From: Dipteris shenzhenensis
Lineage: Eukaryota > Polypodiophyta > Polypodiopsida > Gleicheniales
NCBI GenBank assembly: GCA_047967505.1
Contig: CM106541.1
Length of the DNA stretch: 64,000 nt
Reading direction: 5' to 3' (one strand)
Shown here: piece after piece, positions 33,640 through 45,211 of the stretch
How the letters are laid out: each line of letters starts with the position of its first letter
How positions within the stretch are numbered: the stretch's first letter is position 1
Made by a program: the position numbers and the translations under genes
The notes under the pieces: model-generated
The model's input: the letters and a program-made list of their open reading frames with translations, nothing else
Told to the model about the DNA's origin: nothing
The model's database searches: none

Positions 33640-35559
33640 TCAATCTGAATCTGAATCTGATAACTCTACATATGATCCTCTAGTGGAACGCTGACGTGGC
33701 TCCTGTATGACTCGCTGCCCAACCGTCCGCTGTGTGCCCTCAGGCAATGCCGGCTCAGATGGGCCAGCCTCATCACCTGCATGAGATGGGCCAGCCTCAT
33801 CCTGATGAAGAGGAGGGCATGCTGCACGCGCCACTGCTGCCATCTCTGCCTCCCTCGCCTCCTCTATGTACGCGCGTCTCAGCTCCCATAGCCGTGCATC
33901 TGCGAATACTCGTGCCTCAAATCCAGCGTGAGTAATCGTCTCTACATGTGAAAGACGCTAGTCTCGGCCCCGCCCTAGCTGCTGCTCCACCCACTGCTGC
34001 AATGATGTCTACAGCTCTGCCTCTCGCTCAATCCGGCGTGCCTCCTCCACTCGTGCCTCGTCACCTGGCATGAAATCACCGTACGAAAAGCGTCGTGGAA
34101 CGCATGATGCAACCACCGATGTATCCGCACCCTCCTGCATCAGCAATGCTCTCTGTGCCTCCTCCCTGTAGTGCTCTGTCAAGACTACATGGGCGAATGG
34201 ATCAACAGCCTGACGATGACCAGGATATAGATCATCCATGCCCAGTCCTCTGTATGTCGCCACATCAATGTCGGCAAAGCATACAGGGCACACTGAACGT
34301 GCCACCATGTGGCAGGTCATGCAGTGGAGATGTGCGATGTGGCCGCACCCTAGTCCAAACCACCCTACGGTGTCAAAGTCCTCGTGGCAGAGGACACAAG
34401 TGGCAGTAGGAAGCCTCGCTACGACTACTGCGTCTATGGGTGTCCTAGTCGGCACATCTACAGGAGGAGCAGGGTATAGGGCCACACTGGGGTCGATCCT
34501 ATGGCGCGACGGATCACGACTAATATGCCTCAGCTGCAAAATATAGTGCTCTGCGCGATGGTATGCTATGCGTGTCCGAATCCTCTGCTCCTCCAAATCT
34601 GTCTGCAACAGTCGTGCGCGAGACTCCATCTCCTGACGCAATAGATGTGCCTGCAAATGCAAACATGTTGCGTACATGGTGAGAATTAACCAAAAAACTT
34701 CAGTTCAAAACATGCTACAAAAAAATAAACTAACATAATCAAAATAACTAACCTCGTCCCTAGACTCGGCCAACACAGCCTCCAACTCTGCAATCCATCT
34801 GTCTCGAGCCTCCAACTCGTGCTGAGGCGCCGTAGATGTGGGAGGTGGTGTGGATGTGGGATGCTCCATCGATGATCGAGGTGGGGGAGGTGGAATCGCA
34901 ATAGATCTCGATAGGGCCGAGACCATGTGCTGCAAGGATGATGCCACTGAATGAACATCCCCCCTAATCTGTCCTCCCACCGCTCGCAATGCCGGTGCAG
35001 GGATGGTGTGCAACTCTGGTCCCTCGCGTCGACGCCGAACACCTACAATCTGACGCTCCTGACGCCCCATCCTACCACGTCCCGCTCCTGATCCTGGACG
35101 GGTACTGAGGTAGTCCACCCGATGACCAAGGACAAACTCAGCGTAAAGCTGCATGGCAAACGACCTGGCTATCTGGCGGTTGTGAGGCAACCGACCACCA
35201 TTCGCAGCAAGATATCTCGGATAAATGTGTGCTGCTATGATGGGGTGCCTACACCGTAAACTATGCAAGGGGAGCCCTGATCGTGGTCGCTGGCCCTCGG
35301 TGTGACCATCCCAAAACATGTCATCCAAGGCCTCCCTGTGATGTGACTCCCGCTCAAACAACTGTCGAATCGCTCTCCAATCCAAGCCACCACCAGTGAT
35401 CTCTGCCTCGGCCTGTGCCTGAAAGCTATCCACAACGTCCTCAACTGTCTCCAATCGACTCAGAGCCTCAATAACTGAATCCAGGCTCGCAACCAAGTGA
35501 GGGGGTGCCCTAGCATCCTACAGTGCCCTCATCTCAGCTCTCAGCATCTCTATCTGCAT
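33640..35559 (-). pseudogene. RING-H2 protein with coiled coil and unfamiliar N-terminal region (three in-frame TAG codons)
   Basis: Read from the ATG at 35559 the frame runs 35559-34753, a 102-bp GT-AG intron (34651-34752), then 34650-33640. The same frame is kept throughout, broken only by TAG at 35518-35520, 34009-34011 and near 33960. The N-terminal part (HHREALDDMFWDGHTEGQRP, RQIARSFAMQLYAEFVLGHR) is not a family I recognise. A Pro-rich linker (IAIPPPPPRSS) and a charged helix likely to form a coiled coil (RQEMESRARLLQTDLEEQRI) follow. Then comes a textbook RING-H2: CVLC, x13, CGH, x2, H, x2, C, x10, CPVC. After it come more Glu/Arg helix and an acidic SDSDSD tail. The role is probably ubiquitin ligation. 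A T-rich tract and CAG just upstream of the first ATG look like a splice acceptor, so a further 5' exon may exist. Confidence 0.72.
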
Positions 35560-35599
35560 ACGAATAGTGGTGCTAGAACCTGTGCGCTGGCTGGCGCAT

Positions 35600-37930
35600 G
35601 CACAAAAAAAACACATGGAAATTAATATTCTATTTGGGTAATGAAAATAATATTCTATTCAATATGACTTATAATCTATTTACGTAATGAAAACTATTTG
35701 TACGTACTCCTTGATGAGGTAGATCCTATGCACCTACCGGTAGATGGGCCAAATGTGTGGCTCAATATTAATCAATATTATTAATAATTCTTAATTTTGA
35801 TTAGAATTTTTTCACTCTAGTCGTTGCATTTTAAAACTTAGATGTCTCAAATATTTTCTCCTTATATGTTTCCCTTTTTTCACTTTTTATCCAATATGAA
35901 TCTTTTCCACATGTGGTGTAAGGACCACATTGTCCACTAATGGCCCCTATACTAAGGACAGATAGTGGAGAGGTTTGGTTAATAAGACCTTCTTTGAATG
36001 CTTTACTGCCTTGGGTTTGCAATAGATATGGAGGAGATAGAAGGATACCTAATACATTACTTTGAACGATACACAAGCAAGGCGCATCTAGTATTTCTCG
36101 GACTACACATTAAAAAAGAGAGCGGGTTCACACTACAGACCTTTTAAAGCGAGAACTTTGAGAAAATAATTAAGCCTTTTCAATATTATCTATTTTGGTT
36201 GGGCAATCCAACTCAACTAGTGGCCATTCCTATAGATCATCACTTGGTTCAAGACATTTTGTATAAGACTCACTCGACTTCTAGTTGTAAAAATAGTTTT
36301 GGAATGAGATCATCCACATACGTAGCAACAACAAAGGGCACAAGATCCCTAGAAGAGGATTCAAAAACTTTGAAAATTAAATTCTTGGATGTCCCTATGC
36401 AATGGGAAGGGTTGCATACGATAACTAATGTTAATTTTGGTTGAGCTCAAGTAATAAGCGTCACCGTTGCCTATGGTTGGACTAGCAAGAAAGAGACCAT
36501 CCTTGCTTACAATGAAACTAGCATATAATTCCTTGAGCATGTGGTTGACATTCCATGTGTGACATAGTTTCAACGAGGGCAAGGAGATATGTAGCATCCG
36601 CACTATTTTGGTTATGAGGTGGTTCACGTGATTATTGATACAAAGTCTTTTTGGGAAAACATCTTAATCATTTGTAAAAGACAAGATAAATGTTGTTAAC
36701 ATTAGTCATAGGTTTCCCTACGGTGCAAAAAGGGATGTATGTGTGCCACATGGCGAGCTGCCATGTAGCAAACAACATGGAATGGGATGCTTCAAATGTC
36801 GACTCTTGAAGGTTATGGAGTTCTCTCTCTCTTAAGTCTCTTATCTATGATCATTAAGGGATGATTAGGAGAGATTCAGTCATTAACAGGCTCTATTTGA
36901 ACTTACGTCTATAGTTGATCAAAACACTTGCATATATTAGCATGAATGTGGAATGAATATAGATCCACTAGAGTCCCATGTGCAATGAATGTTAGGTATT
37001 CTAGTTAAACTTTCAGTTTCTCTATTGCGTATTTCTTTCTTCTTATACATATAAGAGAAGTAGATGAATTATGGAACTAGACAACAAACATGATCAAAGT
37101 GCTAGATCTAAAGCATGCCATAGTGATAGCATAAGAATCTCAAACAGTTTATAGGCACAGACCGTAATATTCGAGTTCTTGAAGACCCATCCAAATATTC
37201 TCAATCTTGTAATATTCTTTTTTCAGTTATGCTAGAGTCTATGCATAACTTAGAAGAATTAGACATTTGCAAACTATTCCATGTCTTCTTAAGGTCTAAG
37301 CCACTTTTTTATGTCTTCTTAAGGGATATTGAAGATTTGGACTAAGCCACTATCTAGGCATTTCCACTACTAAAAAAAGCTCTATTTTAAAAAAAAAATT
37401 AATTTTCACATTTTAAATAAAAATTCTCGTAATTCATAAATTTAAGAAAAACATTAAAATGCATTTTATAATTTTTCTTATAAACTAAAATTTTAAATTA
37501 CGTTTTATAAAATTAAAATTTTCACATTTTAAATTATAAATGTCGTAATTTAAAAATTAAAAAAAAAAATTACAAATACATTTCAAATTTATAAATATTT
37601 TATAATTAATAATATGAACGTTTTTTTATTTACTAAAAAAAGCTCCATTTAAAAAAAAAATTAATTTTCACATTTTAATTAAAAAATCCCGTATTTCATA
37701 AATTTCAGAAAAACATTAAAATGCATTTTATAATTTTTCCTTTAAACTAAAATTTAATCAAATTCTACATAAAAGAAAATACTACATAAAAGAAAATGCT
37801 ACATAAAAAAAAACCCTACCTGGACTCTCCCGCTCCTGCTCCGTCCATCTCCGTCGATGTCCGTTCGTGGCTCTCCGTCGCTCGCGCTTTTCCGTCGAAG
37901 TCCGACAAATCCGAAATCGGTGGATGAGAC
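35600..37930. other. AT-rich stretch without a recognised gene
   Basis: Nothing coding is supported. It includes the diverged direct repeats at 37371-37752. Confidence 0.5.
37371..37752 (+). repeat. Two diverged direct repeats about 263 bp apart
   Basis: 'actaaaaaaagctc' through 'cattaaaatgcattttataa' occurs near 37371-37490 and again near 37634-37752, both very A/T-rich. Confidence 0.8.
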
Positions 37931-37934
37931 AGAG

Positions 37935-38625
37935 CTCGATCGAGGTATGCAGAATGAGGGGGGTCGCTCTCCTTTTATAAGAAAAATTAGGGTTTAGCTA
38001 CCTCGATCGAGGTATTCTTGACATGCCCATACATCTCGGCACATATACCTCGATCGAGGTATTGGCATGCCGCGATACCTCGATCGAGGTATTCTTGACA
38101 TAACCATACATCTCGTTGGCATGCCACGATACCTCGATCGAGGTATTCCTGACATGCCCATACATCTCGGTACATCTACCTCGATCGAGGTATCGCCATG
38201 CCACGATACCTCGATCGAGGTATTGTGAAATGCCCATACATCTCGGTACATCCACGTCGATGGAGGTTTTGACATGCCACGATACCTCGATCGTGGTGTG
38301 TTGGCAGAAGCGGGATGCCAAGTCATGTGTCCAGCATACCTCGATCAAGGTATTTCATCCGCCCTGTTGGCTGCTTTGTCGGATGGCACATACCTCGATC
38401 GAGGTATGCTGGACTATGCCACCTGACCTCGGTCGAGGTTGAGCTGGATTGCCACAATACCTCGAACGAGGTAGATGTGGCATGTATAGCTGGCTTGCCA
38501 GCAGCAAGCCTCGATCGAGGTAGAGGCTCGGTCCGGTGAAAAAGCCACGTACCTCGATCGAGGTATTGGCTAGGCTCGGTTGTGCTCGTGTGTGATTTTC
38601 ATTGGAGCTTATACCTCGATCGAGG
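37935..38625. repeat. Right palindrome array, ACCTCGATCGAGGT, about 16 copies
   Basis: Perfect or near-perfect copies lie near 37934, 38000, 38048, 38077, 38130, 38177, 38207, 38284, 38338, 38391, 38426, 38457, 38508, 38550 and 38611. A degraded one is near 38265. Spacing is 30-60 bp and irregular. Between copies 'gacatgcccatacatctcgg' recurs. The array ends about 70 bp inside the right terminal repeat. Confidence 0.93.
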
Positions 38626-38696
38626 TATTGGAGACCGAAGCAAAACCTTTGTATTTTCACTCGAGCGGGTGTCACACTCACCCGAAAGTGGCGCGG

Positions 38697-38721
38697 AAGT
38701 GGACACCCTTAGCTTGCTACC
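38697..38721 (-). repeat. Right 25-bp terminal inverted repeat of candidate element
   Basis: This is the exact reverse complement of 25691-25715. A small hairpin with CGGGTG and CACCCG arms (38666-38684) lies just inside. Confidence 0.8.
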
Positions 38722-39589
38722 TCCCATGCCAATAATGTTTAAGCAAAAAAAACTATTTGCAAACAAAAGTAGAGCTGGTGAAGTCCTGACAAGCATCTCA
38801 TTTACTGAAGACGAGAATCTGCCTACCTGCCACCATTCAATAAGAAAACATTATGAGAACCAGGTTAACTTAAGTTGGGAAGACATGTGTCATAGACACT
38901 CCTCCCTTGTTATCAAGGTGACAATAAATTAGAAACTTTAGCCAAAACTTTAACCAACTTAATGTATAAACGTATCCAAGTGTAAAAGGATGGGTATATT
39001 CGAGTGTGGATCTGGTAGAGTAAATCAAGTAAAGGGTTACGTTGCGTATTTAGGGGAGGAAAAGTATAGGAAATATTTTAGTTATAAACAAAACAAAGGA
39101 TGTATGGCAAAATTACTTGGGGGAACTTGTAAGGGAAAGAATAAATGACATATAAAGGGAAAATTTTTAAAAATAATAAAAATTTAAGAGGGGACTTTAT
39201 TTATGGTAGTTATAAAGAAAGGGCGGGGAGTGAAGGAAATAGTTAGAAGAGTGAAGAGAGGGTACGTGGGGTGATTTTCTAATTTGGGAAAGTAAGAAAA
39301 ACCAGATGGTTTAGGAAGACAACAGGTAGCACCGTTTTTAATAACGAAACTAGAGTAAAAAATAAGGGTGAGGAGGGAGTGAAAATTTATAGGCACTTTA
39401 TTTTTTTGGGCAAGAAGGGGGAAATCTAGAGTAGTTGGGTAGAATAAAGTGGCCAATTGAGGTTTAAAACAAAAATTAAGGGGGTCACCGTGCGGAGCGG
39501 AACTGAGGGATCAAAAGTCACAGACCTTCGATCGATACGTTCAAAGTAAACCCTAGACAGCAATGATGGGCACTCGCAGCACTGGTAGA
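38722..39589. other. No gene recognised
   Basis: This is purine-rich plus-strand sequence from about 39000 on. A weak open stretch at 38582-38932 has no motif. Confidence 0.5.
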
Positions 39590-40610
39590 GTCAACAGTTT
39601 GAACTTTGCAGTGCAGCTAGGTGGGCAGCCGGGCGGGCCGCGGGAGGGAAAGATAGACAAGCTGAGATAGTGGACAAAGGTGAGTCGTACACGGGCAAGT
39701 TGTCGCAGGAATTGAGAAGTGATGGGCACGAGTGGATAGGTGAGGGAAGCAGGAATGATTGTGAGAGACTAGACTAGGGGAGGAGGGCATTTATAGGCAT
39801 GGGAGTCTCTAAGTCGGGGAACGGGAGTTGGGATAGAGAGTTATTGGTTGGTTAGGGAATAGTTAGCAGAGAGTGTTAGTAGTGAATAAGTTCAGTTAGG
39901 GAGATTTAATTAGACGGGGTTTAGGAATAGGTTAGGACATTTAACCAAGTTGACTTATTTAGATAAAAATTAATAAGAAATACAAGGAAAAAGGAAGAAT
40001 CGAGGTATTAAGATAAATGAAGGAAGAAAATAGGGGAGATAGAAATAGGGAGAATAATTAGAAAAAAGGGGGGGATAGGTAAAATAGGGGAATAATTAGG
40101 AAAAGTTTTAGAAAAAAATTAGGAAATAATTAGGGAGAAATAGGAAATAAATAGGGGGAAATTAGGAAAGCATTAAAAAATTTTAGGAAATAATTAGGGG
40201 AAAATAGAAAATAATAGGAAAAACTTAAGGAAATTTGGTAACATTTTTTAGAAAAGAGAAGTACAAATGAAAATTAGAGGAAATTAGAAAGGAATTTAAA
40301 TGAGGAAAAAATAATTGTAATGAAATTATGCTAGAATAAGAAAAAATTGAAGGAAAAAAGAAAATATTTAGAAAAAAGTTAGGAATTTAGGAGAAAATAT
40401 AAAAAACTAGGGACAATAGGAAAAATTAGGGGGAATGGGAAATTTGGAAAAGAGGGAATATATAGAAGGTGAATTTTAAAAATAGAAAAATAAAATTGAA
40501 CAGTAAAAAGAATAAGCAAATAAGGATAAGGAAAAAGTTATTAAACAAGGAAAGAGAGGGGAGTTTAATGAAAGAAAAATAAAAAATGAAAAGTAAAAAA
40601 GTAAAAATTA
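39590..40610 (+). repeat. 1-kb purine-rich direct repeat, left copy
   Basis: It matches 43285-44290 over about 1 kb (for example 'gacaagctgag', 'gtggataggtgagggaagc', 'ggaggagggcatttataggc'), with many small indels. From about 39960 the plus strand is nearly all A and G with T (aggaaa, ttagggg words) and almost no C. Confidence 0.88.
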
Positions 40611-40699
40611 AAACATTAAATTAAAATTTAAAATTTTTAAAATTTTCAAAATTAAATAAAATTTTAAAAAACAAGGTGGTGATACCACAAGGAACCTCT

Positions 40700-43202
40700 A
40701 GCAATCAGCCATGCCATCACATCCTCTCTAGAGGCTTTACTGGGAACCTCTGAAGTTGTCGCCGATAGTAAATTGGAAGCTCGTCAACTCCTATTGGAGT
40801 GTGTGGACGAGAAAATCTCAGATGAGGATAGGATTTTGCCTGGACAGGCCCTCCATGGTTGAGGAAGCTGACGAGGTCCTACTGCACATGAAGAAGAACA
40901 AGGCACCAGGCTCGGATGGACTGACAGTCGAACTCTATCAAGCACTTTGGGGAATGATGAGAGGAGACTTTGTGAACATGGCCAATGCAATATGGCTGAA
41001 GGAATCCCTCTCCCCTAATGTCAACAAAGGCTTGATCAGGCTCATTCCCAAACGAATCCCCATGGAGAAATTCGGTGACCTGAGACCTTTATCTCTGCTC
41101 AATGTCTCCTATAAGTTACTTGCAAAATTGGTTAACACCAGGATAGTAAACCTGATTCCTCAGGTAGTCTCAGCTCAACAATACGGGTTTGTGAAGGGCA
41201 GACACATCCACGACAATGTCCTCAATGTAATAGCTGCAATGGAGCATGCTTGGGTGAATAAAGAGGAGATTATCCTTTTGAATATTGATTTCGATAAAGC
41301 TTACAATCGGGTTGAATGGGGGTATATTCTGGTAGTGGGCTGCAGTCCATGGGATTTGGAGACAGGTTCCTGGCACTCATCAAAACACTGTTGTCAAATG
41401 CCTCAGCCGCAGTGACTGTAAATGGCTTAGAAGTAGGCTCCTTCAAGCTAAAGAGGTCAATCAGGCAGGGTTGCCCCTGGCCCCCCTCCTTTTTGCCTTG
41501 GTTACTGAACCGCTGCTAGCAATGTTTAGAAAGCTCATAGCAAGGGGCTCTCTGGACCCTATGAGGAGTGGGAAAAGTCTCAAGCCCTGTTTGTATCCAG
41601 GAGGGAACCTCGTGACTGGATGAGGGATACGGGTCTGCAGTGGGTCTACAGGGGCTAGGTTATCAGGCATCTTGGCATCCCTATCAGTGTTGGGATCTCT
41701 ATCAAGCAAAGATTTATGTGGTGGTGGCCCAAGTTTAAGGCCAAAATTGATGCATGGTCGAAGGTCCCCCTAAACTTACTGGGCAGATGCATGGTTGTTA
41801 AGCACATCCTAGCTCCAGCTTCATTCTACATCTTGTCTGTCTATGCGCTTTACAAGACTCATATCCTCATGATTGAGAAGAACTTGAGGGCTTTCATCTG
41901 GAAAAAGACTAAGTGGAAGTGGTTATCTAGGTCGGTATTGTGTGCCCCTAAGAAACTGGGTGGATTTGGTGTCCCTAACCTAAAGAGGAGTTCAACATCC
42001 TTTCTAATAAAGCTATGGGTTCAGTTTCTAGATTCTAGAGAGCCTTGGATAGAGTTCTTGGAGGATGCCATTCGCAAGGCATCAGTCAAGCACTTCCAGG
42101 GTATGGACATGTGGAACAAGGTATTTTCAGTCACCCCTGTAGGGATAAAGGGAAGCTTCTTTAATCAACTAGTGGCTTTGTGGAAGGAAGGTCTTTATAT
42201 GCTAGAATGGAAAGGACTACCAGCCGGTGAGGCTGACTACTCCCTCAAACTATCCATCTGGTGGCAAGCGGCCTGGCAGGGTGGAGGTTTTTTGCAATTG
42301 GTAACGAGCTAATTGTAGGGCAAATCTTTGCCAAAGGAATTCATGCATGGGAAGACATTTGGGATGCAGGGAACGGGACTGGTTTTCCCCAGCGACAATT
42401 GTTGAAAGATACAAGCTGTCACAAGAGGAAGGAACCCTCATGAGCAATATTCTTCACTGGATTCCGGAGTGCTGGCCCTCTAACCTCCACCCATCTACAG
42501 TTTCCCTGCCTGAAGAGTGGGAATGGGGGCCTAACACTCCCCTTTGCAAGTTAATGGCCAAGGCACTTGACAGGCTCCTAGCCTACAAGGTAAGGTGGTT
42601 TCAGAAAGCCAACGATAGATGGCTCAAGGAGGACCCTAAGATTGTATGGCGTGGTAGGTATATTCGACTATGGAAGGCAACTCCATACTGTAAAATCAAC
42701 TTCTCTTTGTAAAGAATAGCAGGTGGCCACTTCCCCATTGGTGGTCATGTACCTTGGCTCCATGTAGATGACAGGTGCAAGCTTTGCAAGGCTGCTGCAA
42801 AATCTCTCACTCACTTGTTCTGGGGTTGCCCATGGGTTCGCAATGTCCGAGGTATACTCCGAACTCGGTGTGCTAAGACGTTAGGACTGGAATTTATTTC
42901 CAAGGGAGCGGCAATCTTTGGAGCTGCCTTACAGCAAGACAAAGCTACCCTATGGGACCTGATTAGATACGCCACTATACATAAGATTTGGATGGCTCGT
43001 TATGAGGCTTCAGTGAATGGTTCTGCTGTGTTTTCTGTTGTATGTAAGCAGGCTATAGTGGATATAGGGATGCATGTTAGTTGGTTGGTGGCATGTTGGC
43101 CAAAGGAAGCAGAGAGACTACGTCTCTAGAGCTTGTTGTATGAGATGTCCTTTGGACTGCACTAAGTAATATAAGAGAAGATCACTTTCAAAAAAAAAAA
43201 AA
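40700..43202 (+). pseudogene. LINE (non-LTR) ORF2 fragment: RT and C-terminal region, active-site box missing
   Basis: The plus strand encodes LINE RT blocks: KKNKAPGSDGLTVELYQALW, LIPKRIPMEKFGDLRPLSLL, QQYGFVKGRHIHDNVLN and motif A LLNIDFDKAYNRVEW (40756-41330). After a frameshift come MGFGDRFLALIKTLLSNASA and IRQGCP (41316-41519). The FADD/YADD motif expected next is absent; sequence jumps to the downstream 'thumb' block (41716-42312, LNLLGRCMVVKHILAPASFY, RAFIWKKTKWKWLS). The zf-RVT-like end (CKLCKAAAKSLTHLFWGCPW) is at 42780-42830. A poly-A run at about 43189-43202 marks the 3' end. The 5' part with the endonuclease is missing. It cannot be active. Confidence 0.9.
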
Positions 43203-43284
43203 GATACTGGAGCGTGGGAGCCTGGAGGTACAAAAAGGTCTTGGAGCTAGATAGTTCGCACGAGCGGGCAAAAGGTTTGGATTT

Positions 43285-44290
43285 TGAAGTCAGCAGTTTG
43301 CAACGTAGCTATGGCAAAGGAGGTGGGGATCCGGGCGGGAAACACAGACAAGCTGAGTTAGTGGACAAAGGTGAGTCCTACATGGGCGTGTTGTCATGGG
43401 AACTTAGCAATGATGGGAACGAGTGGATAGGTGAGGGAAGCAAGAGTGATTGTGAGAGACTGAACTAGGGGAGGAGGGCATTTATAGGCATGGAAGTCTC
43501 TAAGTCGGGGAAAGGGGGGGTTGGGATAGAGAATCGAGGAAAGGGGAGTCGAGTTATTGGTTGGTTAGGGAATAGTTAGTAGAGAGTGTTAGTAGTAGTA
43601 AATAAGTTAAGTTAGGGAGATTTAATTAGAGGGGGTTTTAGAAATAGGTTAGGACGTTTAACCAAGTTGACTTATTTAGATGAAAAAAATTAATAAGAAA
43701 TACAAGGAAAAAGGAAGAATCGAGGTATTAAGATAAATAAAGGAAGACAATAGGGGAAATAGAAATAGGGGGAATAATTAGAAAAAAGGGGGGGATAGGT
43801 AAAAAAGGGGAATAATTAGAAAAAGTTTTAGAAAAAATTAGGGGAAAATAGGAAATAAATAGGGGAAAATTTTAGGAAAGCATTAAAAAACTTAGGAAAT
43901 AATTAGCAAAAAAATAGAAAATAATAGGAAAAACTTAAGGAAATTTGGTAACATTTTTGAGAAAGGAGAAGTACAAATAAAAAGTAGAGGAAATTAGAAA
44001 GGAATTTAAATGAGAAAAAAAGAATTGTAACGAAATTAGGCTAGAATAAGAAAAAATTAAAGGAAAAAAGAAAATATTTAGAAGGAATTTAGGAGAAAAT
44101 ATAAAAAATTAGGGACAATAGGAAAAATTAGGGGAAATGGGAAATTTGGAAAAGAGGGAATATAATAGAAGGTAAATTTTAAAAATAGAAAAATAAAAGT
44201 GAACAATAAAAAGAATAAGAAAATAAGGATAAGGAAAAAGTTATTAAACAAGGAAAGTGAGGGGAATTTAATGAAAGTAAAATTAAATAA
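43285..44290 (+). repeat. 1-kb purine-rich direct repeat, right copy
   Basis: This is the partner of 39590-40610, offset about 3.69-3.70 kb. It begins some 80 bp after the LINE poly-A tail. Confidence 0.88.
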
Positions 44291-44377
44291 TTAAATAAAA
44301 AATAAAAAATTGAGGGGGGTTAAGGTGGGAATATAGGGGAGCCAGGGTTTTTTAAAAAAGGGGGAAAGGGATAGGAA

Positions 44378-44463
44378 GTGTGTGTGTGTGTGTGTGCACG
44401 CGCACACGTGTGTGCACGTGTGCATGTGCATGTGCATGTGTTTGTGTGTGTCTGTGTGTGTGT
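44378..44463. repeat. (GT)n / alternating purine-pyrimidine microsatellite
   Basis: About 85 bp of almost strict purine-pyrimidine alternation (gtgtgt, gcacgcgcacacg, tgcatgtgcatg). Such tracts can adopt Z-DNA. Confidence 0.92.
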
Positions 44464-45211
44464 TAGGGGGGTGAGTCCAATCCCCTTGGCTTGTATACCT
44501 TATAACACACTATTCAAAATTTTTGGACTTGTGTAAAGTCCAATTTGAGAAATGGACTAAAAAACAGTCCAAAATTTTTGAATATACTAGTAATGTTGTT
44601 TTTTGAACTAGATTTGACAACTCAAAACAAAAGATTTGGTAATTACATACTAAGAACATCAATGCATAACCAAATCTCTTACAAAGGTGGTCTACATAAA
44701 CATCTTCATAACTTCTTATGAGTCGAGCTATTATCACCTAAGAACATCAATAGATGACCAATTCTTTTAAAAAGGTGGTGTAAATAAACACCTTTATGTA
44801 TAAGTGGTGTGCACACCTTTATGACCATTTCTTTTAGAAAGGTGGTGTAGATAAACCCCTTAGAAAGGTAGTGTACATAAACCCCTTAGAAAGGTAGTGT
44901 ACATATTAAATCCTTTTATGTGTAAGTGGTGTACATATACACCTCACTTGGTATTAAAAAGCATCCAATACATTGACATAAAGTTTAAAATACACCATTA
45001 AGTATAAAATGGACCTCATAAACAATCTTTATACACAATAATGAGAGTAAAGAAATCAAAAAAGTAGTTAACTTTTTATTAGATCTTCGCATTACATAGA
45101 AGTTCAAAACTTGCAAAGTTCAAAACTTGTGATTAGCCGTCAGCCATCATGTTCCTTAATACCAATGTCCTCAATGCTAGGCCCTTAACTACCAAGGTCC
45201 TGACTAATAGG
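44464..45211. other. No gene recognised; short local repeats
   Basis: 'gaaaggtagtgtacataaacccctta' type words recur at 44820-44930. There is no coding motif. Confidence 0.5.

Larger units (their letters stand above)
25691..38721 (+). mobile_element. Candidate large DNA transposon of unassigned superfamily (about 13.0 kb)
   Basis: A perfect 25-bp inverted repeat beginning GGTAGCAAGCTAAGGGTG bounds this segment (25691-25715 and the complement at 38697-38721). Inside, two arrays of the palindrome ACCTCGATCGAGGT flank the genes (26967-27195 and 37935-38625). Between them are a DDE-type transposase gene (+), a tandem array with telomere-like blocks, and a RING-H2 gene (-) convergent with the transposase. 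Paired terminal repeats, inner palindrome arrays and a transposase are the layout of a class II element. No target-site duplication could be identified, and the left array lies 1.25 kb inside the left end, so the exact borders are not proven. Confidence 0.6.

Noticed and set aside
37935-38625. CRISPR-like spaced repeats
   Set aside because: The repeats are 14-bp palindromes with irregular, partly repeated spacers, no cas genes are present, and the genome is a plant nuclear one.
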